Shown one piece after another: positions 9,930-20,647 of a stretch of 64,000 nucleotides of DNA (positions within the stretch are counted from its first letter, which is position 1; each line of letters begins with the position of its first letter). Position numbers and translations under genes: made by a program. The stretch comes from Acidobacteriaceae bacterium (GTDB taxonomy: Bacteria; Acidobacteriota; Terriglobia; Terriglobales; Acidobacteriaceae), in assembly GCA_025462735.1 (NCBI GenBank), contig JAOAPC010000022.1, positions 1 to 64,000 of the forward strand, in the 5' to 3' direction. The notes below the pieces were generated by a model. That model was given only the letters and a program-made list of their open reading frames with translations. It ran no database searches and was not told the origin of the DNA.

Positions 9930-10703
9930 ATGGAACCGGGAAAGTGGATTCGAGCGCTGCGCGAAGATCGGCTGATAAAACCGAGCGATGTCGAACGCAT
10001 TACGCGCACGGTTGCGGAAGCAAAAGGGAACACCGACTTTTATGTTCCACACTCTACCCTGGCCGACATTGAATCGGGTTCCATTCCTAGTATTCACAAA
10101 CTCTTCAGTCTGGCAATTTCGCTCAAGGTACCGTTGAACGAACTATTGTTACCCTTCGGGATCGATCCTAAGGAAATTGCTGATTATGAGGCGGGGTCGC
10201 GGCAGGATGCGCTTCAATTCCAATCTCTGACAGGCAATGAGGCCCCTTTCCGTTTTGCACTTAACTTCGACACGAATTCCAACACGCAGGAGACCACCCT
10301 TTTGAGGCTGCAGCCGCAGGATACGGCGAACTTGCCGCCGGTTCTGCGCGCCCAAATTGATCTTCGTTATCGATATGCGGTAATTGGTTCAAGCGATGAC
10401 AGCATGGCGGACTTGCTTCCTTCGCGATCAGTGGTTCAGATTGACACCTCACAGAACAGAGTTCAGGTGTTCGCGTGGCGAGTGCTTCGTGAGCGTCCTA
10501 TATACCTTGTCTGGCACACGGAAGGGCATACCTGCTGCTGGTGTCAGGTCGATGGACGAGAACTGACCATGGTGCCCCATCCGCTGTCGCGGCAGACAAT
10601 TCGGCGTTTCAAGATGCCCAGGGAAGCGACCGTAGTCGGCAGGGTAACAAATGCGTGGCTTCCGTTTGGGTCGGTTCAGCTCGAGCGCGACATTGCGTCG
10701 TAA
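9930..10703 (+). CDS. HTH regulator with LexA/S24-like C-terminal domain
   Basis: IRALREDRLIKPSDVERITRTVAE..STLADIESGSIPSIHKLFSLAISLKVPLNELL HTH; AVIGSSDDSMADLLPSRSVVQID S24-like. Confidence 0.8.
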   Translation: MEPGKWIRALREDRLIKPSDVERITRTVAEAKGNTDFYVPHSTLADIESGSIPSIHKLFSLAISLKVPLNELLLPFGIDPKEIADYEAGSRQDALQFQSLTGNEAPFRFALNFDTNSNTQETTLLRLQPQDTANLPPVLRAQIDLRYRYAVIGSSDDSMADLLPSRSVVQIDTSQNRVQVFAWRVLRERPIYLVWHTEGHTCCWCQVDGRELTMVPHPLSRQTIRRFKMPREATVVGRVTNAWLPFGSVQLERDIAS

Positions 10704-11227
10704 GACTCTTTCTCGATCCATCTCGAATAATTCAAAATCACCAACGCCAATTCAGTGTTCAGGCAAAAAAGGTCAGAGTAGATAGGGAGCGCCTGCAACG
10801 GAACGGTCGAGCGGTATGCCTGCAGGGATTGCCAAGTCCTCAAAACTGTGTCCCGATCGGCTCTCGTATAACGAATGTACTCCTCCAGTTGCAGCACATA
10901 CGCTGATATTGACGTCTTCAGCAGACGTCGAAAAACTTGATCATGACAGGCGCTTAAGGCGTGATCGGCTTCTTCCACTCCGATCATCGGAGAGAGTTCA
11001 GGATGAAGATAACGGCCGCTATTGCAGTCTCTGAGAGAAGCTAAGTACAACATTCTGGTCAGGTCGTTAGGAAGAACGTCGAGCCCCGTGACCCGAATGC
11101 ACGTTTCAAGGGCGGTCGCGGACACTTCGATTTGCGGGACAAGACGAACAGAGTCCTGGTGGGACTCAGTAACTAATCTCTTGGAAAGCCCCCACAGTCG
11201 ATTTGTCATTCTGTTCACCAGTTCCAA
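10676..11227 (-). CDS. hypothetical protein (183 aa)
   Basis: Long ORF convergent with and overlapping 9930-10703 by 28 nt. Confidence 0.6.
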   Translation of the reverse strand: MELVNRMTNRLWGLSKRLVTESHQDSVRLVPQIEVSATALETCIRVTGLDVLPNDLTRMLYLASLRDCNSGRYLHPELSPMIGVEEADHALSACHDQVFRRLLKTSISAYVLQLEEYIRYTRADRDTVLRTWQSLQAYRSTVPLQALPIYSDLFCLNTELALVILNYSRWIEKESYDAMSRSS

Positions 11228-11406
11228 GTTCAGGAAGGTCCCTGAACTCCGGATGTCCCTAACAACGACGTCCCTTTAGAATTCAGCTCGTGCCGAATAT
11301 TATTCCTAGTTTGTGAGATGTCGTCAGTTCCCCGCGATACACCAAGTAGTTATTACCCTGAGACCGGGGATAATAATATCACTGGCCGCGAACGGCCTTT
11401 GCAAGA

Positions 11407-12624
11407 CTACATTGTTCGGGTGAGTTCCGCGCACTCCCGCGCAATCGACCAATCCTCTTGCGCGCGAATTACTAGCACACGAACCGCAGATTTCGACGTT
11501 GATATCTCAACGTCCGGCTTGGCCAAGGCATTCTTTCCCTCATCGATTTGCGCTCCTAGAAAGCCCAGCTTGGCGCATGTGGCGCGGCGAACCTCTGCGG
11601 AGTTTTCGCCGATTCCCGCAGTGAAGGCGATCGCGTCCACTCCACCGAGTGAGGCAGCCATTGCGGCGATTCCTGTTTGCAGCCGGTGGACAAAAATATC
11701 AAAAGCGAGTTTGGCGCGCTCATTCCCGTTGCCGGCGGCTTTGACGACGTCCCGCATGTCGCTGGACACGCCGGATATGCCCAACAATCCCGAGCGGCGA
11801 TTCAGCGTCTCATCCAGTTGATCCACACTCGTGTGGTCTGCCCGCATGAGCTGCAGCAAAATACCTGGGTCAACCGAGCCGCCACGTGTCCCCATCATTA
11901 TGCCTTCAAGTGGAGTGAAACCCATGGTTGTATCTACGCTCTTACCAGCGTCGATGGCCGCGAGTGAGCACCCGTTTCCAAGATGGCAGCTGATGATTTT
12001 CAACGAAGAAATCTCGCGGCCCAGCATCCGCGCCGCCCGGTGTCCGCAATATTCATGACTGATTCCGTGAAACCCATAGCGCCGGATTCCGTGCTCGAAC
12101 CACTCGTACGGCCCAGGATAAACGGCTGCGTGGGGCGGCAGGGTGCGATGAAACCCCGTGTCGAAGACAGCGACTTGTGGTTTGCCGGGAAACAGCTTCT
12201 CGGCAATTTCAATCCCTTGCAGTCCTGCTTTGTTGTGCAGCGGCGCGATGGCAGAAACGTCAGCAATGGCCTGCTTAACCTCGGACGTGATAATCGTCGG
12301 CTGGCAAAGATGTGGCCCGCCGTGAACAATGCGGTGGCCAACTACGGCGATTTCGGAACCGTTGCGGATAGTCTGTGTCGGCGGCTGCCACAGTTTCTGC
12401 AGCATCTTCTCAAGTGACGATCTTCGATCTTTGGCTTGAACCACTGCTTCTGCATTGAATTTATTCCCGTCGGCATTTTTTAATGTAAGTGTTTCTTTGT
12501 CCCCGTCCCACTCAAGCTTGCCTTCCCAGAGTAGTGGCGTCGGCTCAGAGGAGGGTGTCGGATCCAGATCAAAGAGCGCACTCTTCTGGGTGCTCGATCC
12601 GGAGTTCAGAACAAGGATCTTCAT
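11407..12624 (-). CDS. ackA: acetate kinase
   Basis: MKILVLNSGSSTQKSALF; VGHRIVHGG; FDTGFHRTLPP; TGIGENSAEVR. Confidence 0.97.
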   Translation of the reverse strand: MKILVLNSGSSTQKSALFDLDPTPSSEPTPLLWEGKLEWDGDKETLTLKNADGNKFNAEAVVQAKDRRSSLEKMLQKLWQPPTQTIRNGSEIAVVGHRIVHGGPHLCQPTIITSEVKQAIADVSAIAPLHNKAGLQGIEIAEKLFPGKPQVAVFDTGFHRTLPPHAAVYPGPYEWFEHGIRRYGFHGISHEYCGHRAARMLGREISSLKIISCHLGNGCSLAAIDAGKSVDTTMGFTPLEGIMMGTRGGSVDPGILLQLMRADHTSVDQLDETLNRRSGLLGISGVSSDMRDVVKAAGNGNERAKLAFDIFVHRLQTGIAAMAASLGGVDAIAFTAGIGENSAEVRRATCAKLGFLGAQIDEGKNALAKPDVEISTSKSAVRVLVIRAQEDWSIARECAELTRTM

Positions 12625-12738
12625 AGGGAAGAATTGGCTTTCCTTCGTGTACCTTTGTGCCCTTCGTGGTTAAAAAAATCATCGACCACAAAGAAAACTA
12701 CGGTGCAAGACGGAAACAGCGAGGCAATCGGCTTTGAA

Positions 12739-15129
12739 TCAGTACGGCCATTTCCAATTCAGAATTTCCGGAAGGTCGATGCCGTGCTCAAAAATGTACT
12801 GTTTGTGTTCAATAAGTTTGTTACGGACGAATTGTTTGAAGTGTCCGCCGACCCTTTGCAGCTTGGGCACCCGATCTACCACGTCGCCCGCTAAATGGAA
12901 CCGATCGAGGTCATTCAACACGGTCATATCGAATGGAGTGGTGGTCGTGCCCTCTTCTTTATAGCCGCGCACATGAAGGTTGTCGTGATTATGGCGGCGA
13001 TAAGTGAGTCGATGGATCAACCACGGATACCCGTGATAAGCGAAGATAACCGGCTTATCGACGGTGAACAGGGAATCGAAGTCGCTGTCCGAAAGCCCGT
13101 GCGGGTGTTCGCTTGAGGGCTGAAGCGTCATCAGGTCCACAATGTTGATCACTCGGATTTTCAGATCAGGAAAGTGCTGTCGCAATAAATCCACCGCAGC
13201 CAGGATTTCGAGCGTTGGCACGTCTCCGGCGCAGGCCATAACAACGTCGGGCTCGGAGTCATCGTCATTGCTGGCCCACTCCCAAATGCCGATGCCATTT
13301 GTGCAATGCTCGATCGCCGATTCCATATCCAGCCACTGCAACTCTGGCTGTTTACCCGCCACCATCACATTCACGTAGTGGCGGCTGCGCAAACAATGGT
13401 CAGCAACCGACAACAGGCAATTCGCGTCCGGTGGCAGATACACACGCACTACGTCCGCCTTTTTGTTCATTACGTGATCAATGAATCCCGGGTCCTGGTG
13501 CGTGAACCCGTTGTGGTCCTGCCGCCAGACATGTGAAGTGAGCAGGTAATTCAGCGACGCAATAGGGCGCCGCCACTCGATAGTTCGCGTGACATTCAGC
13601 CACTTTGCATGCTGGTTGAACATTGAGTCCACGATGTGAATGAATGCCTCATAGCACGAGAAGAATCCGTGACGCCCGGTCAGCAGATATCCCTCCAGCC
13701 ATCCCTGGCACATGTGCTCGCTCAATATCTCGAGCACCCGGCCGTCGGGCGATAGGTTTTCGTCCACCGGCAGAATCGGCTCAAGCCATTCCTTGTCCGT
13801 GACCTCATACAAAGCCTCCAGCCGATTCGAGGCAGTTTCATCCGGGCCGAAAACACGAAAATTCTTGGACCCGAGATTCAGCTTCATCACGTCACGCAGA
13901 AATCCGCCGAGCACCCGCGTGGATTCGGCCTCCACCGTTCCGGGCCTCGGCACCTGGACTGCGTAGCTCTGAAAGTCCGGCATCACCAGATCGCGCAACA
14001 ACCTCCCGCCGTTTGCGTGCGGGTTCGCGCTCATCCGGCGGTCGCCCTTGGGCGCAAGGTCGGCCAGCTCGGGAACTAATTTGCCGGATTCATCAAACAA
14101 TTCTTCCGGACGATAACTGCGCATCCAGTCTTCCAGAATTTTTATGTGCGCGGGCTTCTGTTGCAGATCAGTCACCGGAACCTGGTGCGCACGCCAAGTC
14201 CCTTCAACCTGTTTCCCATCGACCATCTTTGGCCCTGTCCAGCCTTTTGGCGTTCGCATTACGATCATTGGCCATTCCGGTAGGCCCGGGTTCTTTCGGC
14301 CACGCGCTTCACTCTGGATCGAGCGAATCTCTTCAACAACTTGATCGAGCGTTGCCGCCATAAGCTGGTGCATGTGCTCCGGCTCGTGGCCTTCGAGGAA
14401 GTACGGCTTCCACCCGTAACCGCTGAACAGTTTGGTCAGTTGGTCGTCGCTCATTCGTCCGAGGATTGTCGGGTTCGCAATCTTATAGCCATTCAAGTGC
14501 AGAATCGGCAGCACCGCGCCATCATGCTGGGGATTAAGAAACTTATTGATATGCCATCCGGTCGCCAGGGGCCCGGTCTCGGCTTCGCCGTCGCCGACAA
14601 CGCAACAAACCAGCAGATCAGGATTATCAAATGCCGCTCCAGCAGCGTGACTGAGTGAATACCCAAGCTCGCCGCCTTCGTGGATTGACCCCGGGGTTTC
14701 CGGCGCGTCGTGGCTGGGAATCCCGCCGGGAAACGAGAATTGCTTGAACAACCGCTGCATGCCCTCTTCGTTCTGCCGGATGTTGGGATATAGCTCGCTA
14801 TAAGTACCTTCCAGATAAGCGTTGGCCACCATCCCCGGACCGCCGTGGCCGGGCCCGCAGACATAAATCACGTCGAGGTCGTATTTCGTGATGACCCGGT
14901 TGAAATGCACATAGATAAAATTCAGCCCCGGCGTGGTGCCGAAGTGCCCGAGCAGTCGCGGCTTAATGTGCTCCAGCTTCAGCGGCTCGCGCAACAGCGG
15001 GTTGGCGTACAAATAAATTTGTCCGACCGAAAGATAATTGGCGGCGCGCCAATACGCGTGGATGTTTGCGACTTCTTCTTGCGATAAAGGCGAATGAGAA
15101 ATACCGGGAAGGGAACTAACGGTCGTCAT
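12739..15129 (-). CDS. xfp: xylulose-5-phosphate/fructose-6-phosphate phosphoketolase
   Basis: [63 protein letters not shown]. Confidence 0.97.
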   Translation of the reverse strand: MTTVSSLPGISHSPLSQEEVANIHAYWRAANYLSVGQIYLYANPLLREPLKLEHIKPRLLGHFGTTPGLNFIYVHFNRVITKYDLDVIYVCGPGHGGPGMVANAYLEGTYSELYPNIRQNEEGMQRLFKQFSFPGGIPSHDAPETPGSIHEGGELGYSLSHAAGAAFDNPDLLVCCVVGDGEAETGPLATGWHINKFLNPQHDGAVLPILHLNGYKIANPTILGRMSDDQLTKLFSGYGWKPYFLEGHEPEHMHQLMAATLDQVVEEIRSIQSEARGRKNPGLPEWPMIVMRTPKGWTGPKMVDGKQVEGTWRAHQVPVTDLQQKPAHIKILEDWMRSYRPEELFDESGKLVPELADLAPKGDRRMSANPHANGGRLLRDLVMPDFQSYAVQVPRPGTVEAESTRVLGGFLRDVMKLNLGSKNFRVFGPDETASNRLEALYEVTDKEWLEPILPVDENLSPDGRVLEILSEHMCQGWLEGYLLTGRHGFFSCYEAFIHIVDSMFNQHAKWLNVTRTIEWRRPIASLNYLLTSHVWRQDHNGFTHQDPGFIDHVMNKKADVVRVYLPPDANCLLSVADHCLRSRHYVNVMVAGKQPELQWLDMESAIEHCTNGIGIWEWASNDDDSEPDVVMACAGDVPTLEILAAVDLLRQHFPDLKIRVINIVDLMTLQPSSEHPHGLSDSDFDSLFTVDKPVIFAYHGYPWLIHRLTYRRHNHDNLHVRGYKEEGTTTTPFDMTVLNDLDRFHLAGDVVDRVPKLQRVGGHFKQFVRNKLIEHKQYIFEHGIDLPEILNWKWPY

Positions 15130-15289
15130 GTGACCACCTCAGAACTTGAGAACTTCGCAACTACTAGCGACGTGCAGGGAACGATCAATTATCTCGCATC
15201 GCGAATAAAAAAGCCGTGAATGGACGATTGGACAAACGTCAGGTGGGAACAGCTCTCGCAGTGTTCGAAGGCCTAACTAAGCTTGTGGA

Positions 15290-15313
15290 GCTACGGGCGT
15301 CCCCGCCCGTAGC
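15290..15313. repeat. hairpin repeat gctacgggcgtccccgcccgtagc
   Basis: Inverted repeat; same design as 37690-37712. Confidence 0.6.
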
Positions 15314-15327
15314 ATCTGAGGGATGGC

Positions 15328-15984
15328 TTACGGTTTCTTTGGCGTCAGTCCGCAAGCTTGGGAAACTGATTTCAAGTCCAGTCCCTCGGGTGAGAACTCC
15401 GCAATCTGCGGACCGTCTGGCGTTAGAAACTCTATCCGAAACAAGTGCGCTCCGATCAACTCGCGCGCCGTACCTTTGTCCATGGCGAGGAAATGGCCGT
15501 TGATCCAATTCCAATTGTGATTGCCGTGAGCATTGTCCACGCGCACGGTTACCCGCATTTGCGGTTGCCCCCAAAATCCCGGCCAGTTGGGCCTCCCTAA
15601 GCGAACGTCAGGATGAAAATCTGCCAGGTTCAGCTTGCCATTGGTGCAATACAGAATGACTTTGGCCTGAGTGTCACTGTTTGCCGCGCTATTGGCCGGC
15701 AACTCGAACCGGACCCTCTTGGCCGCAGTCATGCGGTCTTCGGACGAATATTCCATCCAATTGCCACCGGCGTTCATGCCGTTTGCTGTGCCTTCGTAAT
15801 TTCCTTGATAATTTCCATTTCTCTGATCGTCTCTCCGATCGTCGCCGCGGTACTGGGCGAACAAGCTTACGCTGGAGAGCAACAGCATTGCGATCCCCAT
15901 GCCCCAAACGAAGTTGCGATTCAGACTTTGCAAATACGCTCCAAAGCTTTCCAAGATTTTTTTGGCCTTGCGCAAATGCTTCAA
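15328..15984 (-). CDS. secreted hypothetical protein
   Basis: N-terminal hydrophobic segment WGMGIAMLLLSSVSLFAQ; full-length ORF. Confidence 0.65.
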   Translation of the reverse strand: MKHLRKAKKILESFGAYLQSLNRNFVWGMGIAMLLLSSVSLFAQYRGDDRRDDQRNGNYQGNYEGTANGMNAGGNWMEYSSEDRMTAAKRVRFELPANSAANSDTQAKVILYCTNGKLNLADFHPDVRLGRPNWPGFWGQPQMRVTVRVDNAHGNHNWNWINGHFLAMDKGTARELIGAHLFRIEFLTPDGPQIAEFSPEGLDLKSVSQACGLTPKKP

Positions 15985-16095
15985 GTACCAGATTAATACG
16001 GTGGTGCGGTGAAATCACCTTACAAATCGTATTAACCCGAAATTCCGCAAAAGTTGCGCCCGGCGTTTCTGATCAATAGGCGCTGCTGATCGCGA

Positions 16096-17145
16096 TCAAC
16101 GGGAAGACGACTTTTCCGACGGCGCGTGGGTGCCTACTTGCAGCAAGTCTTTCGCCAGTTGCTCGGTATTGTGCCGCGCCACCCCGTCCTCATATAGGTA
16201 ATCGCCTAGAACTGGGCAAACTCCCACGGCTTCGATCTCGTCCAGATCGACCACAATTTGCGATGCCCCTTCGAGAGCATACTTCGCCTTCAGTTCGGGA
16301 GAAGCTGGCGTTCGGTTGATCAATGCATAGTCAAAAATCTGGCGTCCGGCATGGTCGTTAAGCGCTCGGATGTGGTCGGCGGCGGTGCGTCCCAGGCTCT
16401 CATTGGCCTGCGTCATCAAATTGCAGACGTACACCTTGGTCGCGGGTGACTCCGCAATTGCCTCTGGAATCCCACAGACCAGCAAGTTCGGAATCAGGCT
16501 GGTGAACAGCGACCCTGGACCCATGGTGATCAGGTCAGCTCGGGCAATTGCTTCGAGAGTTTGCGGTAGCGGCTTGGGGCCAGGAGGCACAAGAGACAAT
16601 TCTGCGATCCGGCCTTTGCTGGCGGTAATTTTGGTTTCTCCGCGGACGCGCGAGCCATCCTCCATCAATGCTTCTAACTCGATGTCGGCAGTTGTGGCCG
16701 GATAAATGTGCCCTCGGGTGGCCAGAATTTCCGAGGATGCCCGAACCGCCTCGCTGAAGTCGCCAGTCACGGAAGTGAGTGCGGCAAGAAAAAGATTGCC
16801 GAAGCTGTGGCCCTCGAGCCCCGTCCCTTTTTCAAATCGATGCTGAAATACTTTTGACAGCAGAGCCTCATCTTCGGAGAGCGCAACGATGCAGTTGCGC
16901 ACATCCCCGGGCGGAAGCATGTTGAACTCTTTACGCAACCGGCCGCTGGAGCCGCCATCGTCGGTAACGGTCACTACTGCAGAAAGTTCCGCGACCCGTG
17001 CGGAGTCGAAAGGCGCACCTTCCGCTTCGCCCGCCTGCGGCCCGGGTCTAACAACATATTTTTTGAGTCCCTTGAGAAGCGTGGAGAGACCGGTCCCACC
17101 GCCAATTGCCACTACTCGCAATTCGCGTCCGCTTTGGGGCGGCAT
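16096..17145 (-). CDS. yvcK: YvcK-family gluconeogenesis factor / CofD-like protein
   Basis: VVAIGGGTGLSTLLKGLK; AVVTVTDDGGSSGRLRKEFNMLPPGDVRNC; TMGPGSLFTSLIPNLLV. Confidence 0.95.
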   Translation of the reverse strand: MPPQSGRELRVVAIGGGTGLSTLLKGLKKYVVRPGPQAGEAEGAPFDSARVAELSAVVTVTDDGGSSGRLRKEFNMLPPGDVRNCIVALSEDEALLSKVFQHRFEKGTGLEGHSFGNLFLAALTSVTGDFSEAVRASSEILATRGHIYPATTADIELEALMEDGSRVRGETKITASKGRIAELSLVPPGPKPLPQTLEAIARADLITMGPGSLFTSLIPNLLVCGIPEAIAESPATKVYVCNLMTQANESLGRTAADHIRALNDHAGRQIFDYALINRTPASPELKAKYALEGASQIVVDLDEIEAVGVCPVLGDYLYEDGVARHNTEQLAKDLLQVGTHAPSEKSSSR

Positions 17146-17150
17146 TGGAT

Positions 17151-17759
17151 CTAACCGAGCTCCTCGACTCCTTCTTCGGGAGGAAGAGCAATGTCCCCGC
17201 CGGGGTCGGGATAAAGCAGCTCAGTAAAGCGCGGGTCCTCGGAGAGATTTTGAAAATCCGAATCGTTACGTGCCTGGAAACGCAACGTGGGATTCAGACT
17301 CACGGCGCGAGCAAGATTTTTGAGCGAGTCTTCCACGTGCCCGGTAAGGCAGTCGAGCGCCGCCAGGCCATAAGCCACGTAGTCCGCTTTGGGCACTTGT
17401 TTGGAGAGCTTGTCGAGGTGCTCGCGGGCGCTGACGTAATCCCCGATGTTAATGAGCGACACCACGAAATCGTAGTGCTCCTCAGCCGTCTTGAATTGTG
17501 TGGCGCCGCGCTCCATCTGCTGGTTGCATGCGTTCATGTGGACGGCTGCGCGGTCCGCGAGTTCACGGTTATTGCCCGCGACCACCTTTTGCAGCAGGGT
17601 CTTGGCTTTGTCGTACTTGTGCTCCTGCATGGCACGCAGTCCGTTTTCATAAGACTGCAGCAGTTGCGCCAGTTGGGGATCGCTCACGAGAGTGTGCTTG
17701 GCTGTGGGTTTCGGGGCCATCTGAAGGATTTTTCCTCGGTTTGTCGTAAGGGGATCCAA
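17151..17759 (-). CDS. TPR-type protein
   Basis: Helical repeats LLQSYENGLRAMQEHKYDKAKTLLQKVV; stop lies 6 nt before yvcK start. Confidence 0.75.
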   Translation of the reverse strand: MDPLTTNRGKILQMAPKPTAKHTLVSDPQLAQLLQSYENGLRAMQEHKYDKAKTLLQKVVAGNNRELADRAAVHMNACNQQMERGATQFKTAEEHYDFVVSLINIGDYVSAREHLDKLSKQVPKADYVAYGLAALDCLTGHVEDSLKNLARAVSLNPTLRFQARNDSDFQNLSEDPRFTELLYPDPGGDIALPPEEGVEELG

Positions 17760-17830
17760 ACGGCTACTAGCTTTTTAGCCTTAGCCTCTAGCCAGAGCAG
17801 TTGGTCTTGCTAAGAGCTGCCAGCTAAGAG

Positions 17831-18292
17831 CTATTGAATGTTTGCCGCCGACTGCAGGTCGATCTGTTTCCACTCTCCCGCGATAATTCCTTTACGAATC
17901 TGGGCCGCGGTTTTGTGCTTCTGGGTCATTTGGTACGAGTAATAGAGCTCCTTCATGCAGGTTGAGCACTCGGCCCCGTGCGTCCCTTCAAAACAACTGT
18001 GCAGGCTCTTATGTCCGGTGCGGTCGCAGTAGCAATAACAGGGCTGCTGGTAAATCACCTTTGGGATCTTCGCCGCCAGCTCGTAAGCGTGTGACTGATA
18101 TGGATACTGGTCGTTGTTTCCCCAGAGCTGGTCCCGGCCTAAGATCGCCGGCAGCTTCGCGCCTGGCGCCGGAGGCGGATTATAAGCGGGCACTATCGCT
18201 TCCTCTTTTGCCTGCTCGGAAATGGCCCACGGCGCTGAAACTGCAATCGTGAGCAGCAGCAGCCCGGCCAACATGAGTCCCCGTCTCAACAT
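17831..18292 (-). CDS. secreted PCYCxC-motif protein
   Basis: Signal peptide and PCYCYCDRTGHKSLHSCFEGTHGAECSTCMKELYYSYQMTQKHKTAAQIRKGII. Confidence 0.88.
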   Translation of the reverse strand: MLRRGLMLAGLLLLTIAVSAPWAISEQAKEEAIVPAYNPPPAPGAKLPAILGRDQLWGNNDQYPYQSHAYELAAKIPKVIYQQPCYCYCDRTGHKSLHSCFEGTHGAECSTCMKELYYSYQMTQKHKTAAQIRKGIIAGEWKQIDLQSAANIQ

Positions 18293-18413
18293 ACGATACT
18301 CAAGGGCGTATTGTAACGCGAATTACAGAAGGGCGCATAGACCAGCGCCTGATACTGGTGTACTACCGTGGTTGCGGGAGCAAGGAGCAGGTGCTGGGAT
18401 TAGGAGAGGGGCG

Positions 18414-19064
18414 TCAAGTGAATTGGTTCTGAGGCGCTGATTTTGTGCGTTGCTGTCGCAGCCAGGCGGCAAAGGGCGTTGCAAACAGCAGAGTCCACAA
18501 CGCAAAACCAACCATAAACCATTCAGTCAGAGACTGATGCTCAGAGGGCAAAAGACCGAATCGAATAATGCCCCAAATAACCAGCGCTAGAGTTGTAAGC
18601 AACACGCTCGAAATCAACATGGTCAGTCCAACGCGCTTGCGCCGAAAAAGATCATCGATGCCACGTCCAGCATAGGCCCAAGCTGGGATTGCGAATATCG
18701 GGAAGCTCAGCCAGCGCCAAACCGCCGGACCAAGTGAGTCGGGATACCAATAGCCCCCGTGACCGCCGATCGATGAAAAGACGGGGTTGATGAAGGCGGC
18801 TGGAGCGTTCAGGACAGTAATTAGCATTTCCGAAGACAACGTAGCTCTCTGGAAAGAGAAATTGAAGAAATTATTAGATGGGATAGCCAGTTGGAATTCG
18901 CCTGCTTGCAACATAACACCTGATGCTCCGTGCGAAAGACCTTTAAGCCGAAAATAGAAGAGCAACGCAGGAATGAAAACCAGTCCGGCCGCGAAGACTA
19001 GGTTTAGGATAGGCAGCAGCAGAGAGAACCTAAACACAGACTTTTTCACGCTGGCAGGATACAC
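18414..19064 (-). CDS. membrane protein of unknown function
   Basis: Multiple TM segments. Confidence 0.65.
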   Translation of the reverse strand: MYPASVKKSVFRFSLLLPILNLVFAAGLVFIPALLFYFRLKGLSHGASGVMLQAGEFQLAIPSNNFFNFSFQRATLSSEMLITVLNAPAAFINPVFSSIGGHGGYWYPDSLGPAVWRWLSFPIFAIPAWAYAGRGIDDLFRRKRVGLTMLISSVLLTTLALVIWGIIRFGLLPSEHQSLTEWFMVGFALWTLLFATPFAAWLRQQRTKSAPQNQFT

Positions 19065-19123
19065 CCGTTCACGTTTCTGTGGGAGTTCTTGTTCATTCCC
19101 TAAATCCCCAGTATGTTTAATGA

Positions 19124-20647
19124 ATGTTTCGTCGCTGCACGCTCGGTCTATTTCGATTTCTCGTCGCCTTGCTGATTACTCTACTTCTCTGCTTCTCGGG
19201 TCTTGCGCAGGAGCCTGCTCCTTCTGCGTCCAAGCAACCGGCGGCCGCGCCAACCGAACAAAAGCCCGACCAGAATCCCGCCGAAGCTGGCAGCGACAAA
19301 GCGAGCGCCGACAAATCCACCACTAAACCCGAGAGCAAAATCACGCCCGAGCAAGCCGAGCAACTCTTTCGTGACGTAGACACGATCCTCGACTTCGCCA
19401 GCAACGACACTTCGCTTCCCATCAAGCATGAAGTCAAGCGCCGGCTCGCCAGCCGCGATGAGGTGGTCAGTTACCTCAAGAAAAATATGGCCGAGGACAA
19501 AGATGTGCAGCGCCTTCGCCGCACCGAGCTGGTGCTCAAGAAATTCGGCCTCCTTCCCAAGGATTTCGATCTGCAAACTTTTCTGGTAAGCCTGCTGGAA
19601 GAGCAAGTCGCTGGCTATTACGACGCGAAGACAAAAACCGTGAACCTGCTCGATTGGGTGCTGCCGGACTTGCAGCGCCCGGTACTGGCGCATGAGCTGA
19701 CGCACGCCTTGCAGGACCAATCGTTTGGGCTCGACAAGTGGCTGAAGAAGGGCAACGAAGACCTGGACACCAAAAAAGACCTGAAACCCGACGACATCAC
19801 CAAAGACGAAAACAGTGAAGCCCGGCAAGCGGTCGTCGAAGGGCAGGCCATGGTCGTGCTTGTCGATTACATGCTCGCGCCCTTACACCGGACCGTGGCG
19901 AACTCTCCGGAAGTTGTGGACACGTTGAACGCAGACATGGCGGCCGGCACCGCCGATTCCAAGGTCTATCAAAATGCTCCGGTCTTCATGAAAGAGGCGC
20001 TGACATTTCCGTATCGCTATGGCGTGGAGTTTGAAGCGGAGCTGCTCCGCGAGCAGGGGAAAGACAAAGCCTTCGCGATGACCTTTGCGAACCCGCCGCG
20101 CACCAGCCGCGAAATCATGGAGCCGCAGACCTACATTGCCGGAGAGCACCTGGCGCCGCTTTCGCTCCCAGACTTCAAGCATATCTTTAAGAATTACGAC
20201 CGCTTTGACATTGGCGCTATCGGGGAATTCGACGTTGCCGTGCTAGCGGAGCAATATGCGGGGCTGGAAGCTTCCAAGCGAATTTATCCGAACTGGCGCG
20301 GCGGATATTACTACTCAGTCCATCCCAAAGGAAATATGGCAGCGCCGTTGCAATTGGTGTTCGTCTCCAAATGGGCGAGCCCTAAGGCTGCCGATCAATT
20401 TGCTGCGATTTATGCACGTGGCATGCAGCAGCGCTATAAGAACGTAAAAGCGCCCACTGATACAAATCTTCCGGCGGATTTGAAGGACCTGCGAACGCTC
20501 GGTGGCGACCACAGTTGGACTACAGAAGAAGGCGCGGTCGTAATCGACGTAAAAGCCGATACCGTGCTCGTAACAGAGAGCCTGGAACCGGCAATCACAA
20601 ACGAGTTCCGCGAGGCAGTGTTTGCAGGCACCCCGAGCAATCCGTAA
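19124..20647 (+). CDS. secreted HExxH metalloprotease-like protein
   Basis: Signal peptide; RPVLAHELTHALQDQSFGLD zinc motif. Confidence 0.85.
   Translation: MFRRCTLGLFRFLVALLITLLLCFSGLAQEPAPSASKQPAAAPTEQKPDQNPAEAGSDKASADKSTTKPESKITPEQAEQLFRDVDTILDFASNDTSLPIKHEVKRRLASRDEVVSYLKKNMAEDKDVQRLRRTELVLKKFGLLPKDFDLQTFLVSLLEEQVAGYYDAKTKTVNLLDWVLPDLQRPVLAHELTHALQDQSFGLDKWLKKGNEDLDTKKDLKPDDITKDENSEARQAVVEGQAMVVLVDYMLAPLHRTVANSPEVVDTLNADMAAGTADSKVYQNAPVFMKEALTFPYRYGVEFEAELLREQGKDKAFAMTFANPPRTSREIMEPQTYIAGEHLAPLSLPDFKHIFKNYDRFDIGAIGEFDVAVLAEQYAGLEASKRIYPNWRGGYYYSVHPKGNMAAPLQLVFVSKWASPKAADQFAAIYARGMQQRYKNVKAPTDTNLPADLKDLRTLGGDHSWTTEEGAVVIDVKADTVLVTESLEPAITNEFREAVFAGTPSNP

Noticed and set aside
19181-19828. 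215-aa minus ORF within the metalloprotease gene
   Set aside because: Antisense shadow; sense frame has signal peptide and HExxH
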